A stretch of DNA of 64,000 nt from Burkholderia pyrrocinia (GTDB taxonomy: Bacteria; Pseudomonadota; Gammaproteobacteria; Burkholderiales; Burkholderiaceae), in the NCBI RefSeq assembly GCF_001028665.1, contig NZ_CP011503.1, positions 1,116,001-1,180,000 on the forward strand, given 5' to 3'. Position numbers and translations under genes: made by a program. Below are positions 8,745-19,167 of the stretch, piece after piece (the stretch's first letter is position 1; every line of letters begins with the position of its first letter). The notes below the pieces were generated by a model, which saw only the letters and a program-made list of their open reading frames with translations, was not told the DNA's origin and ran no database searches.

Positions 8745-9401
8745 ATGACGCAACCCCGCTTTTATCCGCTCGGCGATGCCGCCCTCGTCTGCGAGGTGCC
8801 GCCGCCCGCCACGCTCGATTGCCAGCGCCGCGTCTGGGCCGTCGCCGAGGCCGCGCGTGCGTGGCCCGACGTAATCGACGTCGTGCCGGGCATGAACAAC
8901 CTGACCATCGTGTTCGACGCGCTCGCCGCGACGGCCGAGTCGCTCACGCCGGCGCTGCGCGACGCGTGGGAGACGGCCGACGTCGAGCACGCGGACGGCC
9001 GCGACGTCGAGATCCCGGTCGAATACGGCGGCGCCGCCGGCCCCGATCTGGCGGCCGTCGCCGCGCACACGGGCCTGTCGGCCGACGAGGTCGTCGCGCG
9101 CCACGCGGCCGGCGAATACGTCGTGTTCTTCATCGGCTTCCAGCCGGGTTTCGCGTATCTCGGCGGCCTCGACGCGTCGCTGCACACGCCGCGCCGCGCG
9201 GCGCCGCGCCTCGAGGTGCCGGCCGGCTCGGTCGGCATCGGCGGCGCGCAGACGGGCATCTACCCGGCCACGTCGCCCGGCGGCTGGCAACTGATCGGCC
9301 GCACGTCGCACGTGCTGTTCGATCCGGTGCGGCCGCAGCCGACGCTGCTGCTGCCCGGCGACCGCGTGCGCTTCACCATTGCGGGAGTCGACGCACGATG
9401 A
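8745..9401 (+). CDS. pxpB: 5-oxoprolinase subunit PxpB (KipI family)
   Basis: 218 residues. PxpB forms a complex with PxpC and PxpA that hydrolyses 5-oxoproline (pyroglutamate) to glutamate at the expense of ATP. The start MTQPRFYPLGDAALVCE is the standard KipI N-terminus. The family signatures FFIGFQPGFAYLGGLD, PRLEVPAGSVGIGG and IYPATSPGGWQLIGRT are intact. The stop overlaps the pxpC start by 4 bases, so the two are coupled. In Bacillus the related KipI inhibits a sporulation kinase, but the pxpA and pxpC neighbours make the metabolic role the clear choice. Confidence 0.93.
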   Translation: MTQPRFYPLGDAALVCEVPPPATLDCQRRVWAVAEAARAWPDVIDVVPGMNNLTIVFDALAATAESLTPALRDAWETADVEHADGRDVEIPVEYGGAAGPDLAAVAAHTGLSADEVVARHAAGEYVVFFIGFQPGFAYLGGLDASLHTPRRAAPRLEVPAGSVGIGGAQTGIYPATSPGGWQLIGRTSHVLFDPVRPQPTLLLPGDRVRFTIAGVDAR

Positions 9402-10465
9402 CCCAGAGCAACGCACCGGGCACCATCGAGGTGGTGCGGGCCGGCCCGCTGTCGACCGTGCAGGATCTCGGGCGCCGCGGCGCGCGCCATCTCGGCGTCG
9501 CGCAGGGCGGCGCGCTCGACGCCCTCGCGCTCGAGGTCGGCAACCGGCTCGTCGGCAACCGCCCCGACGCGGCGGCCGTCGAGATCACGATCGGCCCGGC
9601 CGCCTTCCGCTTCACGCGCGCCACCCGCATCGCGATCACCGGCACCGAATTCGGCGCGACGCTCGACGGCCAGCGCGTGTATTCGTGGTGGAGCCTGCCG
9701 GTCGAAGCCGGGCAGACGCTCGTGCTGCCGGCCGCGAAACGCGGGATGCGCGGCTACCTGTGCATCGCGGGCGGCATCGACGTGCTGCCGATGCTCGGCT
9801 CGCGCAGCACCGATCTCGCGTCGCGCTTCGGCGGCCTCGGCGGCCGCACGCTGCGCGACGGCGATCGGCTCCCGGTCGGTGTGCCGCCGGCCGGCGCGGG
9901 CTGCCTCGCGGCCGATGCGCCCGAATTCGGCGTGAAGGCGCCCGCGTGGTGCGCATTCGTCCGTGTCGACGAGCCGCCGCGCCGCCACCGCCCCGCGCAT
10001 GCGCCGTGGGCGATGCCCGTGCGCGTGCTGCCGGGCCCCGACTACGCGTCGTTCGCGGCCGATTCGCAACAGGCGTTCTGGGACGAGGAATGGCTCGTCA
10101 CCGCGAACAGCAACCGGATGGGCTATCGCCTCGCCGGCGCCGAGCTCTCGCGCGAGCGGCCGGTCGAGCTGCTGTCGCACGCGGTGCTGCCCGGCACGAT
10201 CCAGGTGCCGCCGAACGGCCAGCCGATCGTGCTGATGCACGACGCGCAGACCACCGGCGGCTACCCGAAGATCGGCACGGTGATCCGCGCCGACCTGTGG
10301 AAGCTCGCGCAGGCCCGGCTCAACCTGCCGATCCGCTTCGTGCGCACGACACCCGACGCCGCGCGCGCCGCCCTGACCGCAGAACGTGCCTATCTGCGGC
10401 AGATCGACGTCGCGATCGACATGCGCGAGGAAGCGCGCCGCCGCGCCCAATCGCGCGCGGCGTGA
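9398..10465 (+). CDS. pxpC: 5-oxoprolinase subunit PxpC (biotin-dependent carboxyltransferase-like)
   Basis: 355 residues. The KipA/PxpC partner of the ATP-dependent 5-oxoprolinase. Motifs typical of the urea-amidolyase C-terminal-like family are [19 protein letters not shown] at the N-terminus, [38 protein letters not shown] and [12 protein letters not shown]. The start ATG overlaps the pxpB stop (ATGA). Longer plus-strand reading frames that begin before 9398 are pxpB read out of frame. Confidence 0.92.
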   Translation: MTQSNAPGTIEVVRAGPLSTVQDLGRRGARHLGVAQGGALDALALEVGNRLVGNRPDAAAVEITIGPAAFRFTRATRIAITGTEFGATLDGQRVYSWWSLPVEAGQTLVLPAAKRGMRGYLCIAGGIDVLPMLGSRSTDLASRFGGLGGRTLRDGDRLPVGVPPAGAGCLAADAPEFGVKAPAWCAFVRVDEPPRRHRPAHAPWAMPVRVLPGPDYASFAADSQQAFWDEEWLVTANSNRMGYRLAGAELSRERPVELLSHAVLPGTIQVPPNGQPIVLMHDAQTTGGYPKIGTVIRADLWKLAQARLNLPIRFVRTTPDAARAALTAERAYLRQIDVAIDMREEARRRAQSRAA

Positions 10466-10520
10466 CAATGGCGGAAGCAGGACGGAAGACGCGCCACGCA
10501 ATCAGTGGACGAGGAACATC

Positions 10521-11285
10521 ATGGAAATCGATCTGAATGCCGATCTCGGCGAAGGATGCGGATCGGACGAGGCGCTGCTCGACCTCGTCACGTCGGCGAA
10601 CATCGCATGCGGGTGGCACGCGGGCGGCGCCAATGCGATGCGCGACTGCGTGCGCTGGGCCGTGCAGAAAGGCGTGTCGATCGGCGCGCACCCGAGCTTT
10701 CACGATCCGGAGAATTTCGGCCGCAAGGAAATGCAGCTGCCGGCCGGCGACATCTATGCCGGCGTGCTGTACCAGCTCGGCGCGCTGTCGGCGATCGCGC
10801 AGGCCGAAGGCGGGCGCATCGCGCACGTCAAGCCGCACGGCGCGCTGTACAACCAGGCCGCGCGCGACCCGATGATCGCCGATGCGGTGGTGTCCGCGAT
10901 CCACGATTTCGATCCCTCGCTCGCGGTGTTCGGGCTCGCGAACAGCGTGTTCGTCGCGGCCGCGCGGCATGCGGGGCTCGCCGCGGTGGAGGAAGTGTTC
11001 GCCGACCGCGGCTACCGCGCGGACGGCTCGCTCGTGCCGCGCAGCCAGCCCGGCGCGCTGATCGACGATGAAGAGGCGGTGCTCGCGCGCACGCTCGACA
11101 TGGTGCGCAACCGGCAGGTGCGGGCATTGAGCGGCGAATGGGTGCCGCTGAATGCGCAGACCGTCTGCCTGCACGGCGACGGGCCGCATGCGCTGGCGTT
11201 CGCGAAGCGGATTCGCGCGGCGCTGGAGGCCGCCGGTGTCGACGTCGTGGCGCCCGGCGCACTGCAGGCGGACGAAGGCGCGTAG
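10521..11285 (+). CDS. pxpA: 5-oxoprolinase subunit PxpA (LamB/YcsF family)
   Basis: 254 residues. The third subunit of the 5-oxoprolinase. The N-terminus [14 protein letters not shown] and the segments [31 protein letters not shown] and [16 protein letters not shown] are hallmarks of the LamB/YcsF TIM-like fold. It lies 55 bases after pxpC behind a GAGGAA ribosome site and ends the operon before a terminator. With pxpB and pxpC it should let the cell recover glutamate from pyroglutamate, which forms spontaneously from glutamine. Confidence 0.93.
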   Translation: MEIDLNADLGEGCGSDEALLDLVTSANIACGWHAGGANAMRDCVRWAVQKGVSIGAHPSFHDPENFGRKEMQLPAGDIYAGVLYQLGALSAIAQAEGGRIAHVKPHGALYNQAARDPMIADAVVSAIHDFDPSLAVFGLANSVFVAAARHAGLAAVEEVFADRGYRADGSLVPRSQPGALIDDEEAVLARTLDMVRNRQVRALSGEWVPLNAQTVCLHGDGPHALAFAKRIRAALEAAGVDVVAPGALQADEGA

Positions 11286-11368
11286 GACATGCGACGCGCG
11301 CGATGCGCGTCCGCCGCCTGGCGCGCGCCATGGTCGAAACCCGTCGCACAAAAGCACGCACAAAAGAA

Positions 11369-11391
11369 AAAAGCGCCCTCGTGGCGCTTTT
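11369..11391 (+). terminator. Rho-independent terminator of pxpBCA
   Basis: AAAAGCGCC at 11369-11377 pairs perfectly with GGCGCTTTT at 11383-11391 around a 5-base loop, 84 bases after the pxpA stop. Confidence 0.85.
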
Positions 11392-11873
11392 ACGTTGGCG
11401 CAATCGCTGCGGCTTTGCCGTCTGTCGATTCGCCCCCCGAAACCGTCTTGCGACGGTGACCGGAAAAACATTCCGGATTAAAAAACGTCCGCCGCCGCCC
11501 GATCACTGCATTCCCCGGTCAGACGACGGAACGTTGCTTATCTGCAAGTCGGCCTGCATGCATGTGTTGTCCGACGACGATTGGCCCCGCCGTGCATGCA
11601 GACACTCCGCGGCCGGCACGCGCTTCACGTGCCGGCAACGCTAACCCCGCGCTTTATTTCTGCTGCCCCGTAGAACTTATCTATTCTTTTCATTTTTTCA
11701 ACTTGTGGGATGAAGAATAGATATTGGCAGAACGGGATGTCAATCGTTTCAAACGCTATTTTCCGACGATTCAAGGGTTTTCCTTATCGATAGACACCGC
11801 CGCTCAGGCGCCTCGCGCCGGGCGCGCGATGTCGATCAAACAGGGGAAGATCAGTGCGTGCCGCCGGGCGCGA
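11392..11873. other. Gene-free stretch with an 11-bp inverted repeat
   Basis: No coding frame is convincing. From about 11650 to 11790 the sequence becomes AT-rich. It contains TATCTATTCTT (11678-11688) and its exact reverse complement AAGAATAGATA (11713-11723), 24 bases apart. The genes on both sides point towards this stretch, so it is a 3'-3' gap and no known gene needs a promoter here. It may hold an untranslated RNA, but nothing I can name. Confidence 0.4.
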
Positions 11874-13011
11874 TCAGTTCGCGTCGACCCGGTATCCTTG
11901 CTGGCGCAACAATTCGAGCACGCCGAGCGGGCCGCCCAGATGCAGCGCGCCGATCGCGACGAACAGCGGCCGGTTCGGCGCGGCGATTGCCGTCATCCGT
12001 GCAACGAAGCGCCGGTTGCGCTCATACAGGATCTTGTTGTCGATCGACGCCGACAACGCCTTCGAACGCGCGAGCCGCTCGCTCTTCGCGACGGCCCACG
12101 CCGAGATCGCGTCGGCGTCGCCAATTCGCCACAGCCGGTGCAGCGACTTGATGTCGTCCGCGTTCTGCGCGGGTGTCTGCACCATGTCCTGCGCAAGCAT
12201 CTCGCGCTGCTCGGCCAGCGTCAGCCCGGTGAACGCGCGCATCTGTTCGGCGAGCGTCTCGAGCCCGATCACGCGGCCGCCCTTCTTCTTCAGGAACACG
12301 TTCTGCAGTTGCGCCTCGGTGCCGTATTCGGTCTGCAGGCCGGCCGACAGCGAATCGTAGGTCTCGACGACGAGCGCCGCGAGCCACGGTCGCATCTTGC
12401 GGATCTCGGCGAGCGCGGCCGGGTTGCCGCGCAGGCGTGCCGCGAGCCGTTGCCACAACGGCTCGGGCAGCAGGCGCTGCAGGCACGGATAACGGCACAC
12501 GCCGTACTTCGACACGTCGTCCTGCGATTCGAGCAGGTCGTCGGGCGACAGTTCGAGCGCGAGTGTCGGCGACGCGGCGAGCGCCGCGAGGATGCGCGGC
12601 CGGAACGGCTGCGCGCTCGGGTAGTCGGACGGGTCGCCCGTGTGCAGCGTGCCGAGCACGTAGAGCGTGACCTTGCCCTTGGTCGCGACGTAGAACGGCA
12701 TGCGCGCAGGCTGCACGCGCACCGCGCCGCTCGCGACCGTGCCGTTCGACACGGCTGGCGCGTGGAAGCCCGGCAGGCTCATGCCGGGCGGCGGGACTTG
12801 CGACGGATGGATCGGTGAAGTGGCCGGCGCGCGCCCTTCGGCGCGCGCGGCCTCGACGGGAACCGCGAGGCTGGCCGCTACGCACGCACCGGCCAGCGCC
12901 GCACCCGTCACGGTACGCACGCTCCAGCGCCGCGCGTAGCGGTACGCGCGCATCACGCGCGCGCTGCTTGCCCCCGAACGGCGCACGCCGGACACGCGCG
13001 CCGCCAACGCT

Positions 13012-13019
<8 letters not shown>
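11874..13019 (-). CDS. TraB/GumN family protein, exported
   Basis: 381 residues. After a basic N-terminus, the hydrophobic stretch VTGAALAGACVAASLAVPVEA suggests export. A later start at 12953 (MRAYRYARRW) gives a more normal signal peptide. The first conserved TraB/GumN block is LYVLGTLHTGDP, the central one GGRVIGLETLAEQM and the last FVAIGALHLGGPLGVLELLR. These hold the two GxxH motifs and conserved Glu that in the Tiki/TraB superfamily suggest metal-dependent peptidase activity. The gene overlaps the dppF stop by 8 bases, so it is the last gene of the dipeptide operon; a role in handling peptides is inference from this position. Confidence 0.82.
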
Positions 13020-14024
<1,005 letters not shown>

Positions 14025-14028
<4 letters not shown>

Positions 14029-15071
14029 CGTGGACTCCTGTCGACCGGAGTTTGCGCTTTAGCGCTTACTCCGGTCCCATGCATAGCCGTCAGGTCGAGG
14101 TTGGAAACATTGAGCGGCTTGATGCAGCGCGCGCGCATCGCATCGTTGCCGGACACCAGCGTATCGAGCGCCGGCCGCGCCTTGCGGCAATCGTCGACCA
14201 CGTACTTGCAGCGCGGCGCGAACAGGCACCCGGACGGGCGATCATCGCGGCCCGGCACCATGCCGGGCAATGCGGCAAGGCGACGCGCCCCCTTATTGTG
14301 CTCGGGAATCGCCGCGAGCAGCGCTTCGGTGTACGGATGATGCGGCGCGCGGAAGATGTCGGGCACGCGGTTGGTCTCGATGATCTCGCCCGCGTACATC
14401 ACCGCGACGCGCTGCGCGACCTCCGACACCACGGCCAGGTCGTGCGAGATCAGCACGAGCGCCATCCCGCGATCCTTCTGCAGCTTCACGAGCAGATCCA
14501 TGATCTGCGCCTGGATCGTCACGTCGAGCGCGGTGGTCGGCTCGTCGGCGATCAACAGCTTCGGGTTGCACGCGACGGCCATCGCGATCATCACGCGCTG
14601 GTTCATCCCGCCCGACATCTGGTGCGGGAACGACGTAATGCGGTTCTTCGCATCGGGAATGCCGACCTGGTCGAGCAGTTCGAGCGCGCGCCGGTGCAGC
14701 GCGTCGCCGCGCAGCCCCTCGTGCAGCTTCAGCACTTCCTTGATCTGGTAGCCGACCGTGTAGCTCGGGTTCAGGCTCGTCAGCGCATCCTGGAACACCA
14801 TCGCGATGTCCTTGCCGACGATCTTGCGGCGCGCCTTCGGCGACGCCTTCAGCAGGTCGACGCCGTTGAACGTGACCTCGTCGGCCGTCACCTTGCCCGG
14901 CGCGTCGATCAGGCCCATCAGCGCCATCATCGTCACGCTCTTGCCCGAGCCCGATTCGCCGACGACGCCCACCACCTCGCCCGGCGCGATCGACAGGTTG
15001 ATCCGGTCGACGGCGGGCAGGCCGTTGAAATTCACCGCGAGATTGCGGATGGTCAGAAGATCTTGGCTCAT
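14025..15071 (-). CDS. dppD: Dipeptide ABC transporter ATP-binding protein DppD
   Basis: 348 residues from the ATG at 15071 ([15 protein letters not shown]). Walker A is [12 protein letters not shown], signature [14 protein letters not shown], Walker [14 protein letters not shown]-loop [11 protein letters not shown]. The C-terminal region carries [14 protein letters not shown], the same four-cysteine pattern as its partner. In-frame codons upstream run into a GC-rich repeat-like stretch and are not expected to be translated. It is separated from dppC by 84 bases, unlike the rest of the operon, which is almost gapless. Confidence 0.93.
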
Positions 15072-15083
15072 GTCATCCTCCGC

Positions 15084-15150
15084 CGGGCCGCCCCAAGGAG
15101 GATGACCGCCCCCTCGGGGGGCAGCGAACAAAGTGAGCGTGGGGGTTGTT
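15084..15150. repeat. REP-like GC-rich palindromic element inside the dpp operon
   Basis: A 67-base insert between dppC and dppD built of G and C runs: a CCCCAAGG motif, then CCGCCCCCTCGGGGGGCAG, which folds back on itself, then AGTGAGCGTGGGGG. It resembles intergenic repeats I know from Burkholderiales genomes that end in AGTGAGCGTGGGGG. Only one copy is visible here, so its status as a repeat rests on recalled knowledge. Confidence 0.45.
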
Positions 15151-15155
15151 TCATC

Positions 15156-16073
15156 TCAGGCCATCCGTTTCAGTTTGGGATCGAGCGCGTCGCGCAGCCC
15201 GTCGCCGAGCAGGTTGATCGCGAGCACCGAAATCAGGATCGACAGGCCGGGCATCGTCACGATCCACCACGCGTTGTCGATGTAGTCGCGCGCGGATGCG
15301 AGCATCGCGCCCCACTCGGGGGTCGGCGGCTGCACGCCGAGGCCGAGGAAGCCGAGCGCGGCCGCGTCGAGGATCGCCGACGAGAAGCCGAGCGTCGCCT
15401 GCACGATCAGCGGCGCCGTGCAGTTGGGCAGCACCTGCGAGAACATCAGGCGCAGCGTGCCGGCACCGGCCACGCGCGACGCCGTCACGTATTCCTTCTG
15501 CAGCTCGCCGAGCGCCGACGCGCGCGTGAGGCGCACGTAGGCCGGCAGCGCGACGATCGCGATCGCGAACATCGTGTTGGTGAGCCCCGGGCCGATGATC
15601 GCGACGACCGCGACCGCGAGCAGCAGCGACGGCAGCGCGAGCAGCACGTCCATGATGCGCATCACGGGCGTGTCGGCCCACTTCTGGAAGAACGCGGCGA
15701 CGAGCCCGAGCACGATGCCGGGGATCAGCGCGAGCACGACCGACACGAAGCCGATCCAGAACGACATCCGCGCGCCGTACATCAGGCGCGAAAGAATGTC
15801 GCGGCCCGCTTCGTCGGTGCCGAGGATGAACTGCCAGTTGCCGCCTGCGAGCCACGCGGGCGGAATCTTCACGTAGTCGCGGTATTGCTCGACCGGGCTG
15901 TGCGGCGCGATCAGCGGCGCGAGCAACGCGACCAGGATCAGCGCGAGCACGACGATGCCGGCGCCGACGGCGCCGCGGTTGCGCGAGAAGTTGGCCCAGA
16001 ACTCGCGCAGCGCGAGCGCACGGCCGCCGGCCGGCGCGGATTCGCTCGGCAGGGTGTTTTGCAGATTGCTCAT
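15156..16073 (-). CDS. dppC: Dipeptide ABC transporter permease DppC
   Basis: 305 residues. An inner-membrane permease with an N-terminal cytoplasmic tail and TM1 at about 37-57 (GAGIVVLALILVALLAPLIA). The large periplasmic loop carries LGTDEAGRDILSRLMYGAR, the OppC/DppC hallmark. Further TM segments and the EAA loop (EYVTASRVAGAG...LPN) couple to the ATPases. It forms the channel with DppB for di- or short peptides delivered by DppA. The gene is 4 bases after dppB. Confidence 0.93.
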   Translation of the reverse strand: MSNLQNTLPSESAPAGGRALALREFWANFSRNRGAVGAGIVVLALILVALLAPLIAPHSPVEQYRDYVKIPPAWLAGGNWQFILGTDEAGRDILSRLMYGARMSFWIGFVSVVLALIPGIVLGLVAAFFQKWADTPVMRIMDVLLALPSLLLAVAVVAIIGPGLTNTMFAIAIVALPAYVRLTRASALGELQKEYVTASRVAGAGTLRLMFSQVLPNCTAPLIVQATLGFSSAILDAAALGFLGLGVQPPTPEWGAMLASARDYIDNAWWIVTMPGLSILISVLAINLLGDGLRDALDPKLKRMA

Positions 16074-16077
16074 GGAA

Positions 16078-17088
16078 TTACCTCGTGTGGCGGATGCGCG
16101 GATTCAGCACGCCGTACAGCAGGTCGACGACCAGGTTCACGACGATCACGAGCGTCGCGATCAGCAGGATGCCGCCCTGGACGACCGGATAGTCGCGGCG
16201 GCCGATCGCATCGATCAGCCACTTGCCGACACCGGGCCACGAAAAGAGCGTCTCGGTCAGCACGGCGCCCGCGAGCAGCGTGCCGATCTGCAGGCCGATC
16301 ACGGTGACGACCGGGATCAGCGCGTTGCGCAGCGCGTGCACGACGACCACGCGCGCGGGCGACAGCCCCTTCGCGCGTGCGGTGCGGATGTAGTCCTCGC
16401 GCAGCACTTCGAGCATCGACGAGCGCGTCATCCGCGCGATCACCGCGAGCGGGATCGTGCCGAGCACGATCGCGGGCAGGATCAGGTGGCTGACCGCCGA
16501 CTTGAACGAGCCTTCGTCCGGCGCGAGCAGCGCGTCGATCAGCATGAAGCCCGTCGGATGCGGGAAGTCGTATTCGACCGCGATGCGCCCCGACACGGGC
16601 GTCCAGCCGAGGTACGACGAAAACACCATGATGAGGATCAGCCCCCACCAGAAGATCGGCATCGAGTAGCCGGTGAGCGCGGTGCCCATCACGCCGTGGT
16701 CGACGACCGAGCCGCGCCGCAGCGCGGCGATCACGCCGGCCGGCAGCCCGACCGCGAGCGCGAACACGAGCGCGCACAGCGACAGCTCGACGGTCGCCGG
16801 GAAGCGCGCGAAGAACTCGCCCGCGACGCTGGTGTTGGTGATGATCGACGTGCCGAGGTCGCCGTGCATCGCACGGCCGATGTAGTGGACGTACTGCATG
16901 GGCAGCGGCTGGTCGAGCCCGAGGCGTTTCATCGCCTCCGCATGCATGGCGGGATCGACGCCGCGCTCGCCCATCATCACTTCGATGGGGTCGCCCGGTA
17001 TCAGGTGAATCAGCGCAAACGCCAGGATGGTGATGCCGATGAAAGTCGGGATCACCATGCCCACGCGGCGCAACACGAATGTGAACAT
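16078..17088 (-). CDS. dppB: Dipeptide ABC transporter permease DppB
   Basis: 336 residues. Typical DppB start MFTFVLRRVGMVIPTFIGIT with TM1, then HLIPGDPIEVMMGERG, the conserved periplasmic segment. The EAA loop REDYIRTARAKGLSPARV lies before the last TM helices, and the protein ends LVVDLLYGVLNPRIR. It is the partner of DppC. It is separated from the upstream binding-protein gene by 116 bases containing a strong hairpin, which may lower permease expression relative to DppA. Confidence 0.93.
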   Translation of the reverse strand: MFTFVLRRVGMVIPTFIGITILAFALIHLIPGDPIEVMMGERGVDPAMHAEAMKRLGLDQPLPMQYVHYIGRAMHGDLGTSIITNTSVAGEFFARFPATVELSLCALVFALAVGLPAGVIAALRRGSVVDHGVMGTALTGYSMPIFWWGLILIMVFSSYLGWTPVSGRIAVEYDFPHPTGFMLIDALLAPDEGSFKSAVSHLILPAIVLGTIPLAVIARMTRSSMLEVLREDYIRTARAKGLSPARVVVVHALRNALIPVVTVIGLQIGTLLAGAVLTETLFSWPGVGKWLIDAIGRRDYPVVQGGILLIATLVIVVNLVVDLLYGVLNPRIRHTR

Positions 17089-17123
17089 GATGCGTCTCGT
17101 ATTTTCTTGTGGGAAATGTGCGA

Positions 17124-17158
17124 CCGGCGACGGGAAGCTCGTGGCCTCCCGCCGCCGG
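17124..17158 (-). terminator. Attenuator-like hairpin between dppA and dppB
   Basis: CCGGCG-A-CGGGA at 17124-17135 faces TCCCG-C-CGCCGG at 17147-17158, a long GC stem with one internal mismatch. No T-tract follows, which fits partial read-through or stabilisation of the dppA message, as is common after binding-protein genes. Confidence 0.5.
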
Positions 17159-17204
17159 ATGAATTACCGGTCTCGGTCTTCGTAGACAGCTTACGCCGGT
17201 CGTA

Positions 17205-18833
17205 TTACTTCACGCCGACACCGTCGAAGCGTGCATAACCGAGCGGCTCGATGCGCATGTCGACCACGTTCTTGCGCACCGGCTGGTAGACCGTCGAGTT
17301 CGCGATCGGCGAGAACGGCAGCTGTTGCGCGAAGACCTGTTGAGCCTGCGTGTAGAGCTTCGTGCGTGCGTCCTGGCCCGTCGTCGTGCGGCCCTTCTGG
17401 ACCAGTTCGTCGAACGGCTTGTAGCACCAGTGCGAGAAGTTGTTGCCCTTGATCGCCTCGCAGCCAAGCAGCGTGCCGAGCCAGTTGTCCGGATCGCCGT
17501 TGTCGCCCGTCCAGCCGATCAGCATCGTGTCCTGCTCACCCGTGTGCGCACGCTTGATGTACTCGCCCCACTCGTACGTGACGATCTTCGCCTTCACGCC
17601 GATCTTCGCCCAGTCGGCCTGGATCATCTCGGCCATCAGGCGGGCATTCGGGTTGTACGCGCGCTGCACGGGCATCGCCCACAGCGTGATCTCGAAACCG
17701 TTCGCATAACCGGCCTTCGCGAGCAGCGCCTTCGCCTTCTCGGTGTCGTACGCGGCCATCTTCAGGTTCTTGTCGTACGACCATTGGGTCGGCGGCATCG
17801 GCGCGCTGGCAGCCTGGCCCGCACCCTGGTAGACGGATTCGAGGATCGCCTTCTTGTTGATCGCCATGTCGAGCGCCTGACGCACTTCGAGCTTGTCGAC
17901 CGGCTTGTGCTCGACGTTGTACGCGAGGTAGCCGAGGTTGAAGCCTGCCTGCGACGGCATGTCGACGTTCGAATCGGCCTTCAGCGTCGCGATGTCGGCC
18001 GGACGCGGATAGCTCATCACCTGGCATTCGTTGCGCTTGATCTTCTGCACGCGCACGCCCGGATCCGGCGTGATCGAGAAGATCAGCTTCGAGAGCTTCA
18101 CTTCGCCCTTCTTCCAGTAATCAGGATTGCCGTCGAAACGGATCGTCGCGTCCTTCGTGTAGCTGCGGAAGATGAACGGGCCCGTGCCGACCGGCTTCTG
18201 GTTGATGTCTGCGGCCTTGCCTGCCTTCATCAGCTGGTCGCCGTATTCGGCCGACAGGATCGACGCGAATTCCATCGCCATGTTCTGGATGAACGGCGCA
18301 TTCGGCTCGGCCAGCGTGAACTTCACGGTGTACGGATCGACCTTCTCGACCTTCGTGATCAGCTTGTCGAGGCCCATGTCGGTGAAGTACGGGAACGACA
18401 CCGGATACGCCTTGCGGAACGCCTGGTTCGGGTCGAGCATGCGCTGGAACGTGAACAGCACGTCGTCCGCGTTGAATTCACGCGTCGGCTTGAAGAAGTC
18501 GGTCGTGTGGAACTTCACGCCGTGGCGCAGGTGGAACGTGTACACCTTGCCGTCGGACGACACGTCCCACTTCTCGGCGAGGCCCGGTTCGACCTTCGTG
18601 CCGCCGCGCTCGAATTCGACGAGACGGTTGTAAACGGTAAACGTGGCGGCGGTGAAATCGACGCCGGTCGTAAATTGCGCGGAATCGAAACCCGCCGGGC
18701 TGCCTTCTGAGCAGTAGACGAGCGTTTTGTTCGGGATCTGTGCGAATGCAGAACCCGCGACGCCGAACGATGCCGCTGCCACGCCTGCAATGGCGGTAAC
18801 ACGCAGGGTGTGCAACAGACGGTTGTATTCCAT
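17205..18833 (-). CDS. dppA: Periplasmic dipeptide-binding protein DppA
   Basis: 542 residues. A Sec signal (VTAIAGVAAASFGVAGSAFA, cleaved near residue 32) is followed by the mature start QIPNKTLVYCSEGSPAGFD, the usual DppA N-terminus. The cluster 5 solute-binding signature lies near AEKWDVSSDGKVYTFHLRHG. Late segments VKAKIVTYEWGEYIKR and GWTGDNGDPDNWLG match dipeptide or heme-binding DppA proteins. An AGGAGG-like ribosome site (CTGGAGGAAAC) supports the start. First gene of the dpp operon. Confidence 0.93.
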   Translation of the reverse strand: MEYNRLLHTLRVTAIAGVAAASFGVAGSAFAQIPNKTLVYCSEGSPAGFDSAQFTTGVDFTAATFTVYNRLVEFERGGTKVEPGLAEKWDVSSDGKVYTFHLRHGVKFHTTDFFKPTREFNADDVLFTFQRMLDPNQAFRKAYPVSFPYFTDMGLDKLITKVEKVDPYTVKFTLAEPNAPFIQNMAMEFASILSAEYGDQLMKAGKAADINQKPVGTGPFIFRSYTKDATIRFDGNPDYWKKGEVKLSKLIFSITPDPGVRVQKIKRNECQVMSYPRPADIATLKADSNVDMPSQAGFNLGYLAYNVEHKPVDKLEVRQALDMAINKKAILESVYQGAGQAASAPMPPTQWSYDKNLKMAAYDTEKAKALLAKAGYANGFEITLWAMPVQRAYNPNARLMAEMIQADWAKIGVKAKIVTYEWGEYIKRAHTGEQDTMLIGWTGDNGDPDNWLGTLLGCEAIKGNNFSHWCYKPFDELVQKGRTTTGQDARTKLYTQAQQVFAQQLPFSPIANSTVYQPVRKNVVDMRIEPLGYARFDGVGVK

Positions 18834-18888
18834 GTTTCCTCCAGGTCTCCAGATCGGAACCGGTCCCGCCAGGGTCCGGCGTACGCGG

Positions 18889-18918
18889 ATATTACTTGAG
18901 CTAGCGATGCTGCAACAA
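18889..18918 (-). promoter_or_regulatory. Probable promoter of the dpp operon
   Basis: Reading the minus strand, TTGTTG (18918-18913) and TAATAT (18894-18889) are 18 bases apart, about 56 bases before the dppA start codon. Hexamer match is moderate. Confidence 0.45.
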
Positions 18919-19167
18919 GCTGGAGAAAAAACTCTTCTAGACGCACCCGCACGGGTTTTTGCCGATGTTTTGCACGGTTAAAAAATGCGAGAACGCGCGC
19001 GAGCGTCAGTTCCGTTCATTCCGCGCAAGTTTCGTTCGACAACTAAACAATTCGGGCGCGAACTCGAAGGTTCCGTGCGACGTTTCCCGCAATTGGCCGC
19101 ACATCATTGCGTTTTGCGAAACGATTCGATGACAGTCTTCACGCCGTCATGCGTCATGCGTCATGCG
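18919..19167. other. Gap between dppA promoter and MFS gene
   Basis: No gene seen. It ends in a 7-base tandem repeat, ATGCGTC, repeated three times at about 19149-19169. The last unit supplies the TGA stop of the MFS gene on the minus strand. Confidence 0.4.

Noticed and set aside
8745-9401. KipI-type sporulation kinase inhibitor
   Set aside because: The pxpC and pxpA genes follow directly, which marks it as 5-oxoprolinase subunit PxpB; the organism type also does not sporulate.
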